DNA of 64,000 nt. Source: Brachypodium distachyon (Eukaryota > Streptophyta > Magnoliopsida > Poales > Poaceae). Shown here in pieces: positions 10,612 through 22,523 of this stretch. A program made the translations under genes and the position numbers. Positions within the stretch are counted from its first letter, which is position 1. Each line of letters starts with the position of its first letter. The notes below the pieces were generated by a model that worked only from the letters and a program-made list of their open reading frames with translations, ran no database searches and was not told the origin of the DNA. The stretch covers positions 38,095,237-38,159,236 of the forward strand of contig NC_016133.3 in NCBI RefSeq assembly GCF_000005505.3. Reading direction: 5' to 3'.

Positions 10612-11900
10612 TGTTGGAGATATGCCCTAGAGGCAATCATGTGATAATGTTATTTCCTATGTATTCATGAGTTATTATTATTGTCCTTGAACATCATCAC
10701 TGATATGTATCAATAAATACGTGATTTGTTTGTGAGACTATGTATTCTATGATGTTGTTCTAATGGTTCCTGGTCATTGAGGTTATGCGGACACATAACC
10801 TAGACTAGCAATGTGAATCAGTATCATGACTATGTTTCACAAGTCATAGGGCAAGGTGTTGCCGACTGATAGCATGGCCTCGACAATGAGATTGTTGAGT
10901 CGGACAGACCCGCACTGAGACACAACGAGATGATTGTCATTTGTTAGTCTCAAGTACGATGTATATGCCAGTCCTAGACCTGAGGTCATCGCATGAGTTT
11001 GGGATGCGAATCGGCCTACTTAGGGGTTGCCAAACGCTACCCCGTAACTGGGTGGTTATAAAGGTAGCTTTCGGGTTTGCTGAGAAGCATGCTACGAGTC
11101 ATGGTTGATCAAGATGGGATTTGCCCCTCCTATTCGGAGAGATATCTCTAGGCCCTCTCGAGTGATCAGATTCGGAAAGCATGGCCATGCGATTTGGGTT
11201 AAGTGTTAACCCATTTGGGAATCTGTATCACAGGAATGAGAAGAGAGTCGAGCTATCCACAAGGATGACAAGCACTCGCCTTGAGCTCGACACACATATC
11301 GCGAGGCAAAAGGAATGTTGCCTATGACACATTGTATGGTTCGTCAATATACCTTGTGGTCACTCGGGAGTTGGCAGGTGCTGCTAGGCGCCGCTACCAA
11401 CTATCGACTTGAGTCGGTGCCAGTGGACGAGTAAGGTGTTACTCGGGCCCGCAGTTCGAGCTCGTAGTCGTGTCCGACTGACCGCGAACCTGAAGGGTCA
11501 CACGCTTAAGGGGTGGGGACCGAGTTGGATCCGATCCAACTCGTATCGGGCTTAGACTCCCAACGGGCCTCAAGTGTTGAGCCCACTAGGGACGTCTATG
11601 TAAGTGGAGGAGACCAACCCGGCTAGGGTTACATTAGTCCAGACGCGAGTTATACTCGGCCGTCACACCTCCACGCCCAAAACCTTGTGATCGGATTTAG
11701 CAGTCCGTCGCACGGAGTTCCTCCCTGTACGTGTGGATACCTCGGAGGCGTTGCACCTGCGGTGCTTGGACGAACTGCTCGTGGGATCGGCGAGGAGGAG
11801 CAGGCCGAACGACTACTCGGCATCGACATGCATCATCGACTCTACTTCCGCTACGGGTCTGCGCGTCTAGTGGTAATCTCGTGATCCATTATCTACAACA
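10612..11900 (+). repeat. copia-like solo LTR (1289 bp) within the LINE
   Basis: It starts TGTTGGAGATATGCCCTAGA, very like the start I recall for BARE/WIS/Angela copia LTRs, and ends atctaCAACA, so the ends are TGTTG/CAACA. LINE sequence flanks it on both sides and there is no primer-binding site, internal coding region or second LTR, so it is solo. The 5 bp before (tgtac) and after (ttgat) do not match, so no target duplication is seen. No real gene is inside. Confidence 0.8.
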
Positions 11901-14900
11901 TTGATCCGGGCGGAATCGGTAGAATTTTTCTTTTGTGCTAGCGTAGCCTTCCGCGTTCCCCAACATGTATGGGCCACATCTCCCTTAACACGAGACGGAT
12001 CATCAACAACTGGTGATTTTGCAGGACTAGTCGCCGTGTCAGATAGTTCTTTAGTTGTATCAAGGTTAGCCTCCTCCGATGTGCGCTTCAACGAACTAAA
12101 GTCTCTGTCCCCAAATTGTAACATCCCAAAATTTCAAACTTTTACATGTGCATTGCATCCATGAGCATCATGCCACAATTGCATGTTTGAATTCAAATTT
12201 TGAATCACAAAAGGCTTTAGGAGATTTTGTTTACATCCCTGTAACCTTTGGATTTTCAAACCAATAGGGTTGATGTATAAAAAGGGTTTAGTGCATATAT
12301 AAACTATCCTATAATTTTTGGATAATTATTTGGAGTTGAAAAAGTATTTTATTTAAACAGATATATGGCTCTAAAGGCATTTATAGGGCAAATGTATATT
12401 TACATATTTTATTTTGAGGTGAAACTACTTCCAAAAGTTGTATCATGGTAGAATATGATTTTAGAAATTTTCTGGGATTTATTTGGACCAATTTGGAGTT
12501 CAAACTCAAAAGATATCAAAGAAATGAGAAAAACAGAAAAAGAAAAGGTCTAAAAGAAAAAAAAAAAAAGGGGGTAAACCGGACCGGCCCGGCCACTTTG
12601 GGCCGAACCGGCCCAGTCCGACCGCGCCCGACCGGCCCAGCCCGCCCGGCTGACTCCGCGCGCCCGCACCCGCTGACAGGTGGGGCCCACCTGTCAGGGG
12701 CTTCTTCCCCGGAAGGAAACCCCCGCGCCGCCGCGATTTCCGGCCGCCGTCCCCGCGCGCCCGCCGCCGCAATCCGCTCCTCCGGCCTTCCTTTTTCACG
12801 CCCGAGCTCGTCTATATAACCCCCGCGACCCCCTCTTCTTTTCCCCCCGGTTTTCCCTCACTCGCACGCCGCCAGGCCGCCGGAATCTTTCGCCGGAGCC
12901 GCGCCCGCGCCGCCGCCCGTCTTCGTCCTAGGCGCCGACCGCGCCGTCCCCGAGCGCCGCCGACCGCACCCCCGTCTCCGCCGTGCCGCGCCGCGCCTCC
13001 CCGTGTCTTCCCCGTCGCGCCCACGTCGCCGGAGCGCCCCCGCGCCGCCGCGCCCGTGCCCGCGCCGCCGTCTCCTCCGACTCCGGCAGCCCGCGCCGCC
13101 CGGTAAACCCTAAAACTCCCCTCGTCCGTCCGATCTTTGATCAACGGCCCGGATTAGATCGGGTTAATTCCCTTAAATGAACCGGTACGCGCCTATCAGA
13201 AGCTGCCACGTGTCACCCGGTTTTCATAAAATAAAAATGTAATTTTAATCCCCCGGAATTAATAAAAGGCACTTTTGCAGATAGGCCCCTGTAACTTCAA
13301 ATGATCATAACTTTAAATCTGTTTGGCCAAATTTAGTGATCCACACCTTTTTGGAATCCTTAGGAAATGTAGAATCTTTTGGCACTGTCCAAATTCAAAT
13401 TTGAATATTTGAATCACATTCAAAGTACAGATTAGGGTTTTATGCCATTTAAATCATAACTAATTATTTAGAAGTCCTTTTTGAATGAAACCAGTGCCCA
13501 AAATTTTGTTTTAATGTCCTCTGTCCAATGGGGCAGAGAAATAAATATTATGAATTAAATTGTTTTGCAGACGCAAATAAAACCTCATTTTAGGTTTTAA
13601 ACCCTAGCTTTTGCTTTTTCTTAAAAACCCTAATTACATGTGTTTAATTTTCAAGGCATTGGATCAGCAGATCACCCAAATAAAATAAATCAAACTCATG
13701 TCACATGTTTTGCATCGCATCATGGCATACATATTCTTTTGTCATGTTTGTATTGTGTGTTTATGTGTGTGTATATGTTTGTTGATGGTATAGTATTCTC
13801 GGAGAGCGAACCTTGCGATTGTGACGAGTGTTTGAACTCCAACTACTATCAAGGCAAGTTCACTTTGATCATTCACCTATTATTTTATTATGCACTAGAT
13901 TTTATTAGTTGCATTGTCAGGATTATTATTGTATCTATGCTAGCTATGATCTATCCTACTAGTATATGATACCTTTGCCATGACTTCACCACCAATTGCC
14001 ATCGTAGTAGTAAAATGCTATGCTATGATAATATACGAGGGTGGTATTATTACAGTGTGATACTATTGAATTACAAATATAGTTTTCCTAGTGTATGGCA
14101 AAACAAGTAATTCATTGAACCGTCCTGGGTGGGCTGCTTTGAGTTTTCGGATGTCGTGACGTTAGGTCCATTTCTATGGGGCCCGCTGAGTCGTCTCTCC
14201 GTGTGATTCGGGAGCGTCCATGGTCGTCTCCCCGTGCGATTCGGGGAGCGCCTGCGTCACAATGTGGGATGCCACCCGGGATAACCAGAGACTGGACTAG
14301 TTTCCTGTTTAGTAGCTTCCAGTACAACCACATGGTATTATGGGCTCTGCCAGGATGGATGTAAGAAATATGAACCTGGATCCGAGGTGACATCGGTATG
14401 TAGCAGTGTAGGTTGGAACGCGTCCCTCAGGTGGTTTGGGGGAATATGTTCTGAAAATTCCTGTAATCGATGCCGTTGCTACTCTACCCTGAGGACAGCA
14501 AGGGATTAACACGTCGATTTCTTGTGGGTAAAGTGTACCACCTCTCGAGAGTGTCAAACTAAGTACTTAGCCGTGTCCCCGGTTACGGACAATTATGAGC
14601 AACTGGACATCGGAGCTGTAAGGAAAGTCTCACTCATTCCAATTTCCTAATAAAACGAATGGTTTGAATTGGGTAGGAGCATTGATGTTTCTACTCAATG
14701 TGCCTAGGTTAATAGGAGCATGGGTGTTTCTACCCCGTGTCCAATAGAAATCAAAACTATTTGTCTAAAAATGATAGGATTTGAATAAAGATGCTTTTGT
14801 GCAAAATAGCCCAAACCTCACTTAGCCAAACTATGCATGTACTTGGTAGGTCCTTGATAACTCTAGTGAGCTTGCCAATACATTCAAATGTATTGACCAC

Positions 14901-16117
14901 GTAGTGGCTGCAATTAACAATGCAGGTGGATCCGACGATGAGTGAGGTTCGTCGTTTTGTCATGGGTCATGTGCTTACATTCCAACATGCTCTCTCCTCT
15001 GGGAGTAGATGAGGCCCTTTTACTCTACTTTTCCGCTGCAGCTTCATGATACATTGTTGTCATGGTTTTGAACATTATTTGCTTATGCTGGCCTAAGAGG
15101 TCATGCAAATTTGTAAGTACAATTTAAGTTCTGGATGATACGATGTAATAAAGTACTTTTGACATTTGTATCTTGGTATTACATCTTGAACTGTGTGTGC
15201 TAGTGAGTCGATCCAGGGACTAGCACAAGTAAGCACAGAGATCGAACCCTTGGTGAAGGGGGATCGCTTCACAAATCCACGTCCAGCACGACCCCTACCC
15301 CTCCTCTTCTTCCACCAAAGGTTGCACGAGGGGCAAAGGACAGGCTGGAAGATGAATCACGGCGTACAGCAAGCATCCACTTTCCATATTGGGCAGTGTT
15401 AGGATCATGCAGACCATCACCACACTCGTCCAAGTTAAGGCCAAACATACCACAAACTTCGCAAAAGTAACCAACCTTCTCATATTTGACTTCCAGGATG
15501 AAACGCTCGGTTCTAACATTCAGAGGCACCACCCGGATAAGAGGATCACGCACATCAATGCTCGCACGAACCCTAATTTAATCACCTTCATAATACTTCG
15601 GCGGGTTTAGCTCCACATTCTGAACTTTCGCAATTCTCCGTGCCAACTGATTTGTGACTGCTGGGCGCCGGTAAGGTTCCGGAATCCCGTGGATCTGTGC
15701 CCAGATCAGGACACGATTCAGAGGAACTTCATCAAATTTCGTCCGTCCATCATAGTCCTCCATCACCACCATATGACCTTTGAAAAGCCAAGTACCTTGC
15801 TGCATCACCTTCTTCCAATCCCCTAGGTAGAAGAACTTGCAGAGGAACCGATTATCACCAACTTCTCTAATCTCCGCATCCTGGGATAAGCTCCAGATGT
15901 ATCTCATATGATCCTTGAAAGTGGACGGACCAAAGGGCTTCCTGGTGTGAACTCTCGCCAGAACTAACCATCTTGCCTCCTTTTCCATCACCGCGGCTTC
16001 ATCATCATCGATGCACACCTCATCAAGTTCGCCGTCACGCAGAACCAGATTCTCCAAGGCTCTAGCCAAGCCTGCGCCCACCTTCTCCTTCGCTGGAAAC
16101 ACCGATGACGAAGACAT
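11901..16117 (-). pseudogene. LINE ORF1 (gag-like, DUF4283 and zinc knuckle), interrupted
   Basis: ATG at 16115-16117 starts MSSSSVFPAKEKVG. A DUF4283-like domain follows (FLCKFFYLGDWKKVMQQGTW, IWAQIHGIPEPYRR, VELNPPKYYEGD), then, after a stop or shift near 15578, a CCHC-type knuckle CEVCGMFGLNLDECGDGLH. In the usual GH-x4-C layout the histidine after G is replaced by leucine here. The Gly/Arg tail is frameshifted near 15290. A 3.16 kb LTR then splits the ORF, and the C-terminal piece (SLKRTSEEANLDTTKEL to KKNSTDSARIN) lies at 12116-11901. ORF1 proteins bind the LINE RNA; this copy is non-functional. Confidence 0.8.
12117..15271 (+). repeat. solo LTR (3155 bp) with perfect 5-bp target duplication
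   Basis: It starts TGTAACATCCCAAAATTTC and ends ggatcgcttCA. The flanks CAAAT at 12112-12116 and CAAAT at 15272-15276 are identical, and LINE ORF1 resumes on both sides. It holds an AT-rich first 400 bp, a GC-rich CpG-dense block with CTATATAA at 12812-12819, and a long AT-rich remainder. No retroelement coding sequence is present, so it is best read as one long LTR left by LTR-LTR recombination. The superfamily is not certain; long LTRs starting TGTAACATCC suggest gypsy. A non-coding LARD-like element is the alternative. Confidence 0.75.
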
Positions 16118-16571
16118 GACCCGAATAAGAGATGATCGTCGCCGTAAAGATAGATTAGATCGAAACCGAAACCCTAGTTCCTGACTCTGCTGGATACCAA
16201 GGCCGGGCAGACGGGCAAAGCCGTCCCCATAATCAGCCCGAGTAACCGATCGAGACAGGGAAAGGCAAAGATAATCGGATCGAATAGGTAGCCAAAGCAA
16301 ACTCGTCGCCGGAGATAGAATCGCCAGCGGAGTAGGGAAAACCCTAGTCGCCTAGGGTAGGGATTTGGGGAAGAATTCTAGACACCTACCTCTTCACAAG
16401 GGAATGTATCCTGTGCAAATGATACAGTAGGCCTTGAGCGTGATGGGATGGCAGCTGGCTGATGGCCACTATTAGCAACAGAAGGAGAAAGCGGATGCAA
16501 CAAAAATGGAGACAACTGAATCCACGGTCAGGACACACGCGCGAAATGGTGGTTCAACACTGTTGAAAATA

Positions 16572-16634
16572 CTCCCTCCGTCCGAAAATAAGTGATGTTA
16601 CAAATCCACGTCACTTATCTTGAGACGGAGGGAG
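16572..16634. mobile_element. 63-bp Stowaway-like MITE
   Basis: The ends ctccctccgt and acggagggag are inverted repeats, flanked by TA at 16570-16571 and 16635-16636. It is much shorter than usual Stowaways, with inner arms aagtgatg and cacgtcactta pairing, so it is nearly a pure hairpin. Confidence 0.85.
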
Positions 16635-16709
16635 TATCAATTTGTTTGTTGATCGTCGCATAGAGGTACTTGGATTTGTTCATAAATAAAGAACGTAGAT
16701 ATGAGACAT

Positions 16710-16861
16710 GATCCTGCGAAAAGCTCACTTCTAGTTCAATTCTCGAATCTCTATTCAAACTAAAAAATTGAATACTCTCTCTGATCCATAAGAAGTGTCG
16801 GGGATTTAGTAGGGAGTAGGAGATTCGAGAATTGAACTACAAGTGGCCCGTTCGCGGGATC
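16710..16861. mobile_element. foldback element with 40-bp inverted arms and a Stowaway remnant
   Basis: The left arm (gatcctgcgaaaagctcact to about 16749) pairs with the right arm (about 16821-16861, ending gttcgcgggatc), sharing the core ttcaattctcgaatc. Between the arms lies ctctctctgatccataagaa..gtagggag, which resembles half of another Stowaway. No target duplication was resolved. Confidence 0.5.
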
Positions 16862-17542
16862 CCGTTTACATCACTACATGCTTGTCACCCATAGAAATGC
16901 TGCATCATTACCTAAGACTGGTAGTGAGGTCAAGAGGGATTCTCTCTTCAAACTTGAGATACACTAGCTTTTAAAAGAAGGTTTGGCTGTGGCCATCTTT
17001 GGGCCAATGAGATGCGAGCACTGATCATCCGACAGTCGTTACCTGTTGTTGTGTGGCTGTCATGTGGGGCCGAGGCCCACATGTCGGACACCTCCACGGC
17101 ATTAGCTGCACGTGAGAGGAGCACTCTCCATGAGATGCAAGGCCAATATTATTCATATGTAACAACAAACCATTGGCTGTATCCGTTTATATTCCGTATC
17201 CGTTTCCACGTCCGAACCAGTATCCGTACCGCTTTTGAATCCGATAAAAAAAAATGGAATAGGATATGGTACGGGCATTATCCATCCGAATGCGATCTGG
17301 TTTCACCCATATTGTTTGATATAGAGAATGGGAAAAGGCTGTACAGCTTGCTAGAATTTCAAGGCAGATGAAGATGAACGAGAAGTTGATACAGAGAATG
17401 GGGAAGCACAGTACTATGCGTCCATAAAACCTAAGATAGAGCAAAATGAATTGCATGGGCCTGGTTGGGCCGTAACGAGGCAACCGAGTTCTCAGCCCAG
17501 AACATAATCAAGCATGTACCTTGTTTCTAGCTATGTCTAAAT

Positions 17543-20500
17543 ATATGCCACCAAGCAGCAGCGGCCCACAAATGCAATCCAGCTACACAATGGCAAAACC
17601 CTAGCCGTCGGCGATCTATGATCGCTGCTGTTCTGTGATCGAGCTCCTCCTCCCGTCGTTTCCTAGCGGCGAGTCCAGCTCCGACTTTAAGTCATATTTT
17701 ATCTACCCGTTTAGGGTTTATTGGCTCCTGGTGGGATCTTCTTGGCTGTGAGATTTTCTTCTCTGAATTGGATTCCGATCCTTTTCGGTGCTGTGATCTG
17801 TTACTCATGGCTGCTCAAGACGCTGCACTTGTTCCTTCCTCGTGTTGGGGCTAGTGAGTTTGCTGGTGGCTGTCGGCATTGTTCTCTGCTGCAGATCGTT
17901 TTCTTCAACTTCAGTTTTGTTCCAAAAGGTATAGGTGTTTGGTACGTATAGTGGCATCAGACATACGTCCTTTGAGTTTGGCGACGTCCTGGGAGTCCCG
18001 CGGAAGCAATGAAAACCCTTTGTTGGAATTGTCGTGGGATTGGTGATCCCGCAACAGTTCGTGAACTTCGCGATCTTGCGATGGAGTGTGTGCCGTCGGT
18101 GCTTTGTCTTTTGGAGACTCAACTTAGCGAGCAGCGTGTGGAAGGTTTGGCGAGTTCTCTTGGTTTTGATTGTGCTTTTGGTGTGTCTAGTAGTGGTCGA
18201 AGTGGAGGCCTTTGCATGTACTGGAAGAGCTCGATTGATCTAAGAATAAAATCTGTTTCAAAGTATCATACTCGATAGTGACGGAGGCCGAGAAAGACCC
18301 GTGGCAGTTGACATGTTTCTATGGGGAGGCGCCCTGGAATCTACGCTATCTTTCGTGGGATATGCTCCATTTCTTGAGAGGAGAGAGTACTCTCCCATGG
18401 ATGTGCTTGGGAGATTTTAATGAAGTTCTCCGTAGAGAGGAACATATGGGGGTGAATGACCGTGAAGGGTGGCAGATGGATGCTTTCCGAGAGGCAGTTG
18501 ATATGTGTGGATTGAGTGACATTGAATACATTGGTTTGGATTGGACTTTTGAGAAGAGGGTGGCAGGAGGGAGCTATTGCAGGGTTCGGCTTGATAGAGC
18601 CATGGCGTCGTGTGACTGGAGCTCTATGTTTCCTTTCGCAACACTTCAGCATTTGGTGGCGGCTAAATCGGACCACTGCCCAATTCTCCTACTCAACGAA
18701 CAAGAGGCCTCAAATAGGAGGATTGCTTTGGACCGACCTTTCCGGTATGAGCTCATGTGGGAGCGGCATGAACAGCATAGGGAGATTGTTGAGCAATCAT
18801 GGAAGGAGGATGTGTGTGCTACTGTTGAGGATCTTAATTGCAAGCTCTGCCACACGGCAAGTGTGATGAAACTTTGGGGAAGTGACACCTTCGGACAGGT
18901 GCGAGCAGAGCAGCGTGTTTTGAAGGCAAAGTTGTCTTCTCTTAAATTTGATCCCGTACGAGTTGGTCCCTCCGAGGAGGAGCTAGCAGTTGAAGAGAGA
19001 ATTGTGGAACTCAACTATAGGGAGGAGGTGACGTGGCGACAGAGAAGCCGAGTTGAGTGGCTGGCTGCCGGTGATGCCAATACAAAATTCTTCCATAAGA
19101 AGGCAAACAGAAGGAGGAAGAACAATAATATTACCAGCCTGTCCCGTCTTGATGGAACAGTTTGCTCAGATTAGAATGAGTGGGGCGATTTGGTGACGGC
19201 CTTTTACGAAAATCTTTATGTATCGGAGGGAACGATTGGTATTGAAGAAGTCCTCTCCCATGTGCCGCTTAAAGTTACTGTCGATATTAATTCCTCCCTC
19301 TTGGCTCCTTATCGTGCCGAAGAAGTTAAAGAAGCTTTGTTTCAGATGTTCCCGACAAAGGCCCTTGGACCTGATGATTTTCCGGCTTCCAGCGTCATTG
19401 GGACATTTGTGGTGATGATGTTGTCATAATAGTTCTTCGACTGCTTAATGGAGAGGACTTACCGGAAGTGATAAATGGTACGTTCATCGTTTTAATCCCT
19501 AAGGTATCTAACCCGAATTCACTGGTGCAGTATCGGCCGATCAGTTTGTGCAATGTGATATATAAGATTGTCTCAAAGGTGCAAGCTAATAGGTTGAAGT
19601 TGATCCTTCCGGATGTGATCTCCCCTGAGCAGTCGGCTTTTGTTCCTGGCAGACTAATCACAGATAATGTTATTACAGGCTACGAGTGCTTACATTTCAT
19701 GAAGCGATCGAGGAGTAAGAGGAACGGTTATTGTGCTCTTAAGCTTAACATGATGAAGGCGTATGATCGCGTGGAATGGTCCTATCTTCAAGCCATTATG
19801 TTAAAACTTGGTATCAATGAGAGGTTTGTGCATGCCATAATGCGAGGAGTCACTTCTGTCTCTTTTTCTGTGCTGCTGAACGGTGGGAAGTTACAGACTT
19901 CCAAACCTTCTCGGGGTATTAGACAGGGCGACCCAATTTCGCCATATCTCTTTTTACTGGCTGCGGAGGGCCTGTCATGCTTTCTTCGGGCTAGGAGTCA
20001 GCATCCTGATGTGCGCGGTGTGTCAGTGGCTCCATCGGCTCCCTTTGTCAACCATCTTTTGTTTGCTGATGATCGTCTGCTACTTTTTAAGGCAAATGAA
20101 TCAGGGGCCAATCAGATTAGAGATGTGGTCCAGGAGTATTGTGATGCATCTGGCCAGCGCGTGAATCTTCAGAAGTCAAGCAAATACTGAATGTTGCTAA
20201 TGAATCTTTGTCTGAGAGCTATCTTGGTCTCCCGTCTAATGTTGGCCGATCGTCTAATGAGGCTTTTAAATACCTCAAAAATAGAGTGTGGAAGCGTGTG
20301 CAAGGATGGTTGGAGAAGTGTCTCTCGGCTGGTGGAAAACCAATTCTTATAAAATGGGTCCAGGCGGTTCCGACGTACTCAATGTCGTGCTTCCTGTTGC
20401 CGCGAGGTTTATGTCAACACATTAATTCTTTAACCCGTAAATTTTGGTGGGGAAGTAAGAATGGCGAGAGGAAAACAACTTGGGTTTCTTGGGACGTGAT

Positions 20501-22110
20501 GACGATGCCGAAATACATGGGCGGGCTTGGCTTGCGGGATTTTGAGTTATTCAATCTGGCGCTTTTGGCCCGTCAAGCTTGGTGCATCTTACATGACCCT
20601 GATTCTCTCGGTGCTCGCGTTCTGAAGGCCAAATATTTTCCAGATGTTCAGTTGCTGGACGCAGACTTGGGAGCTTCCCCCTCCCATGTCTGGCGGGCGA
20701 TTCATGAAGGAAAGCGGGTTCTTCGTCTGGGTCTTATCAAGCGCATTGGTTCAGGGAACGGCACCCGGATCTGGGCCGACAACTGGCTACCACGAGATCA
20801 CTTGCTCCGGCCGGTGGGAGCTAGGTCTGATAATCCTCCTGAGTTGGTGTCAGAACTGATTACCGCAGATAGGCAGTGGGATGTGAACAAGCTGCATGAT
20901 CATTTTTTCCCGATGGATATTGATGTCATTAAAAATATTCCCCTGGGATCTTTTGCTCGTGAGGATTTTTGGGCATGGCACTTCGAGAAATCTGGGACGT
21001 TTTCTGTGGGATCGGCATATCGAATGATGGCTGATATCCGCCGCCGACGGGAAGATTGGCTGGAGCATTGTGGAGGTTCTTCGGATGTGGCAGCTGTTCA
21101 GAAGGACTGGACTACATTGTGGAAGCTCCCGGTTCCAGTGAAACTGAAGTTGTTTGCTTGGTGGTTGGCGAAGAATTCCATACCAACATAATCTGTTCGT
21201 TGCAAGAGAAATATGGCTCAATCACCTGTATGTCCTATTTGCAATGGAGCTTGGGATACATGGCGGCATGCTCTTGTTGACTGCATCATGGCAAAGTGCG
21301 TGTGGGCACTCCTGGACAAGGCGCTTACAGAGCACGTGATCCAAAACGAAGTGCCGGATGCTAAGGTATGGTTGTTCATGATGATGGAGTCTATGCCGAC
21401 TAGTGAATTTGCTGTCATCTTGACGACACTTTGGGTTGTGTGGTGGGCACGACGGAAGGTTATACATGAAGATAAATATCAAAGCCCGCTATCCACCTTT
21501 GCATTTATTCAACGTTTTCTGGAGGATCTTTCCATCGTTGTCGAAGAGAAACCTAATCATGTTAAGGGACCTAGTGCGAACTGCCAGATCAGAGCTGGGC
21601 CTCGCTGGATTCCTCCGCCCCAAGGTACATGTAAAATTAATGTGGATGCTGGGGTTGCCAGGTCTAGTATGGGAGGAGCTTGTGCTGTTGTTTGCCGAGA
21701 TGATCATGTGAAATTCTTGGGTGCTTCGGCAGTGACGGTCGCCGGTCTTACTGACCCAGCTGCGCTTGAGGCATTGGCGTGCAACGAAGGCTATCTTTGC
21801 CCAAAGATCTTAATGTCCAAAGCTTCGTGGTCGCGTTGGACTGCCTGTCCGTGGTCAAGAACTTGGGGGCTACTAATCTTTGCTACTACAGTGCCATTCT
21901 CAAGGACATCGAGGATCACAAGAAGAGGTTTCAAGAAGTGAAGTTCAAGCATGAGAAATGGGTCTTTAACTTTGATGCTCATAATTTAGCTAAGGTGGCT
22001 TCACCCTTCTAGTTCGGACGCCGCGTGTGGCTCCTTGATACTCCTGATATTGCTTGTATCTCCTTTTTGGTGAGAGTTGAATAAAGCTTAGTCTTACCCT
22101 TAAAAAAAAA
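17543..22110 (+). mobile_element. LINE (L1-type), plus strand, with poly(A) tail and 13-bp target duplication
   Basis: The direct repeats gctatgtctaaat (17530-17542) and gctacgtctaaat (22111-22123) differ by one base and bracket the element exactly; the A-tail is 22102-22110 and a polyadenylation-like aataaag lies at about 22080. A 5' leader of about 465 bp leads straight to ORF2. ORF1 is essentially missing, so the element is internally deleted. A third copy of the duplicated sequence at 22145 lies just outside. Confidence 0.9.
18009..22012 (+). pseudogene. LINE ORF2 pseudogene: endonuclease, reverse transcriptase, zf-RVT, RNase H
   Basis: ATG 18009 gives MKTLCWNCRGIGDPATVREL, the canonical endonuclease start, then GDFNEVL and KSDHCPILL. 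RT shows YRPISLCN, FVPGRLITDN, RGIRQGDPISPYLF and LLFADD. A zf-RVT region (WKLPVPVKLKLFAWWLAKN, CPICNGAWDTWRHALVDC) and a C-terminal RNase H (INVDAGVA, ALEALACNE, VVALDC) complete it. Such an RNase H tail is known in many plant LINEs. Lesions: frameshifts near 18275, 19380, 20185 and 21810, TAG at 19172-19174 and a TAA near 21189. It therefore cannot make an active protein, but all domains are recognisable. Confidence 0.9.
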
Positions 22111-22523
22111 GCTACGTCTAAATTAGTTCTCGAGAAAAATAAAGAAGCTATGTCTAAATTAGGGTTTGACCCTTGCAGTGGTTCTGTCTTTGATACATGC
22201 AGTTAGACTATTGTTAAGCCATCATAGTGCAATTACAGTATTGCTGAATGACAGTTCGCGGCCTCGCGGTGGGCATCTGAGTGGTTTGTGCAACTACGAT
22301 CCGAACCGCTGATGTGCTTGATCCAACGGTTGGTAGACGAGAACGGTTTATTTTACAGCGGCTGCTCAGCCCTTTTCCCTTCGGCCCCGTCACGGATCCT
22401 TCCTCCTGGACTGGACTGACCAGCTCCCAGCTCTCAGTCGCTCTCCTCTCCTGCGTCCCCTCCCATTCCTCACCGCCCGCCCGGCCTAGGGTTTTCGCCC
22501 CCCCCCAAAACCTCGCCAGCGCC
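22111..22523 (+). promoter_or_regulatory. upstream region and 5' leader of the BAH-PHD gene
   Basis: This 413-bp stretch between the LINE tail and the ATG starts AT-rich, with repeated gctatgtctaaatta words, and ends GC-rich with CT-rich leader sequence and a run of nine C (22499-22506 region) just before the coding start. No clear TATA box was identified. The LINE insertion therefore ends only about 410 bp before the start codon. Confidence 0.5.

Larger units (their letters stand above)
8820..16390 (-). mobile_element. LINE (L1-type) on the minus strand, split by three LTR insertions
   Basis: LINE segments are 16390(approx.)-15272, 12116-11901 and 10611-8820, in that order on the minus strand. 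They carry ORF1 (DUF4283-like plus zinc knuckle), the AP-endonuclease and the beginning of reverse transcriptase. They are separated by a 3.16 kb solo LTR and a 1.29 kb solo LTR, and the remainder of RT is cut off by the gypsy element at 8819; the rest should lie beyond the left edge of the window. The 5' end is approximate, because no target duplication can be matched without the 3' end. Several stops and shifts show it is dead. Confidence 0.85.
16391..17529. other. intergenic DNA between two LINEs
   Basis: This stretch has no gene. It holds a 63-bp Stowaway MITE, a foldback element and, near 17180-17300, sequence with repeated tatccg words (atccgtttatattccgtatccgtttcc) that looks like degraded transposon DNA. 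No consistent reading frame is conserved. Confidence 0.6.
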
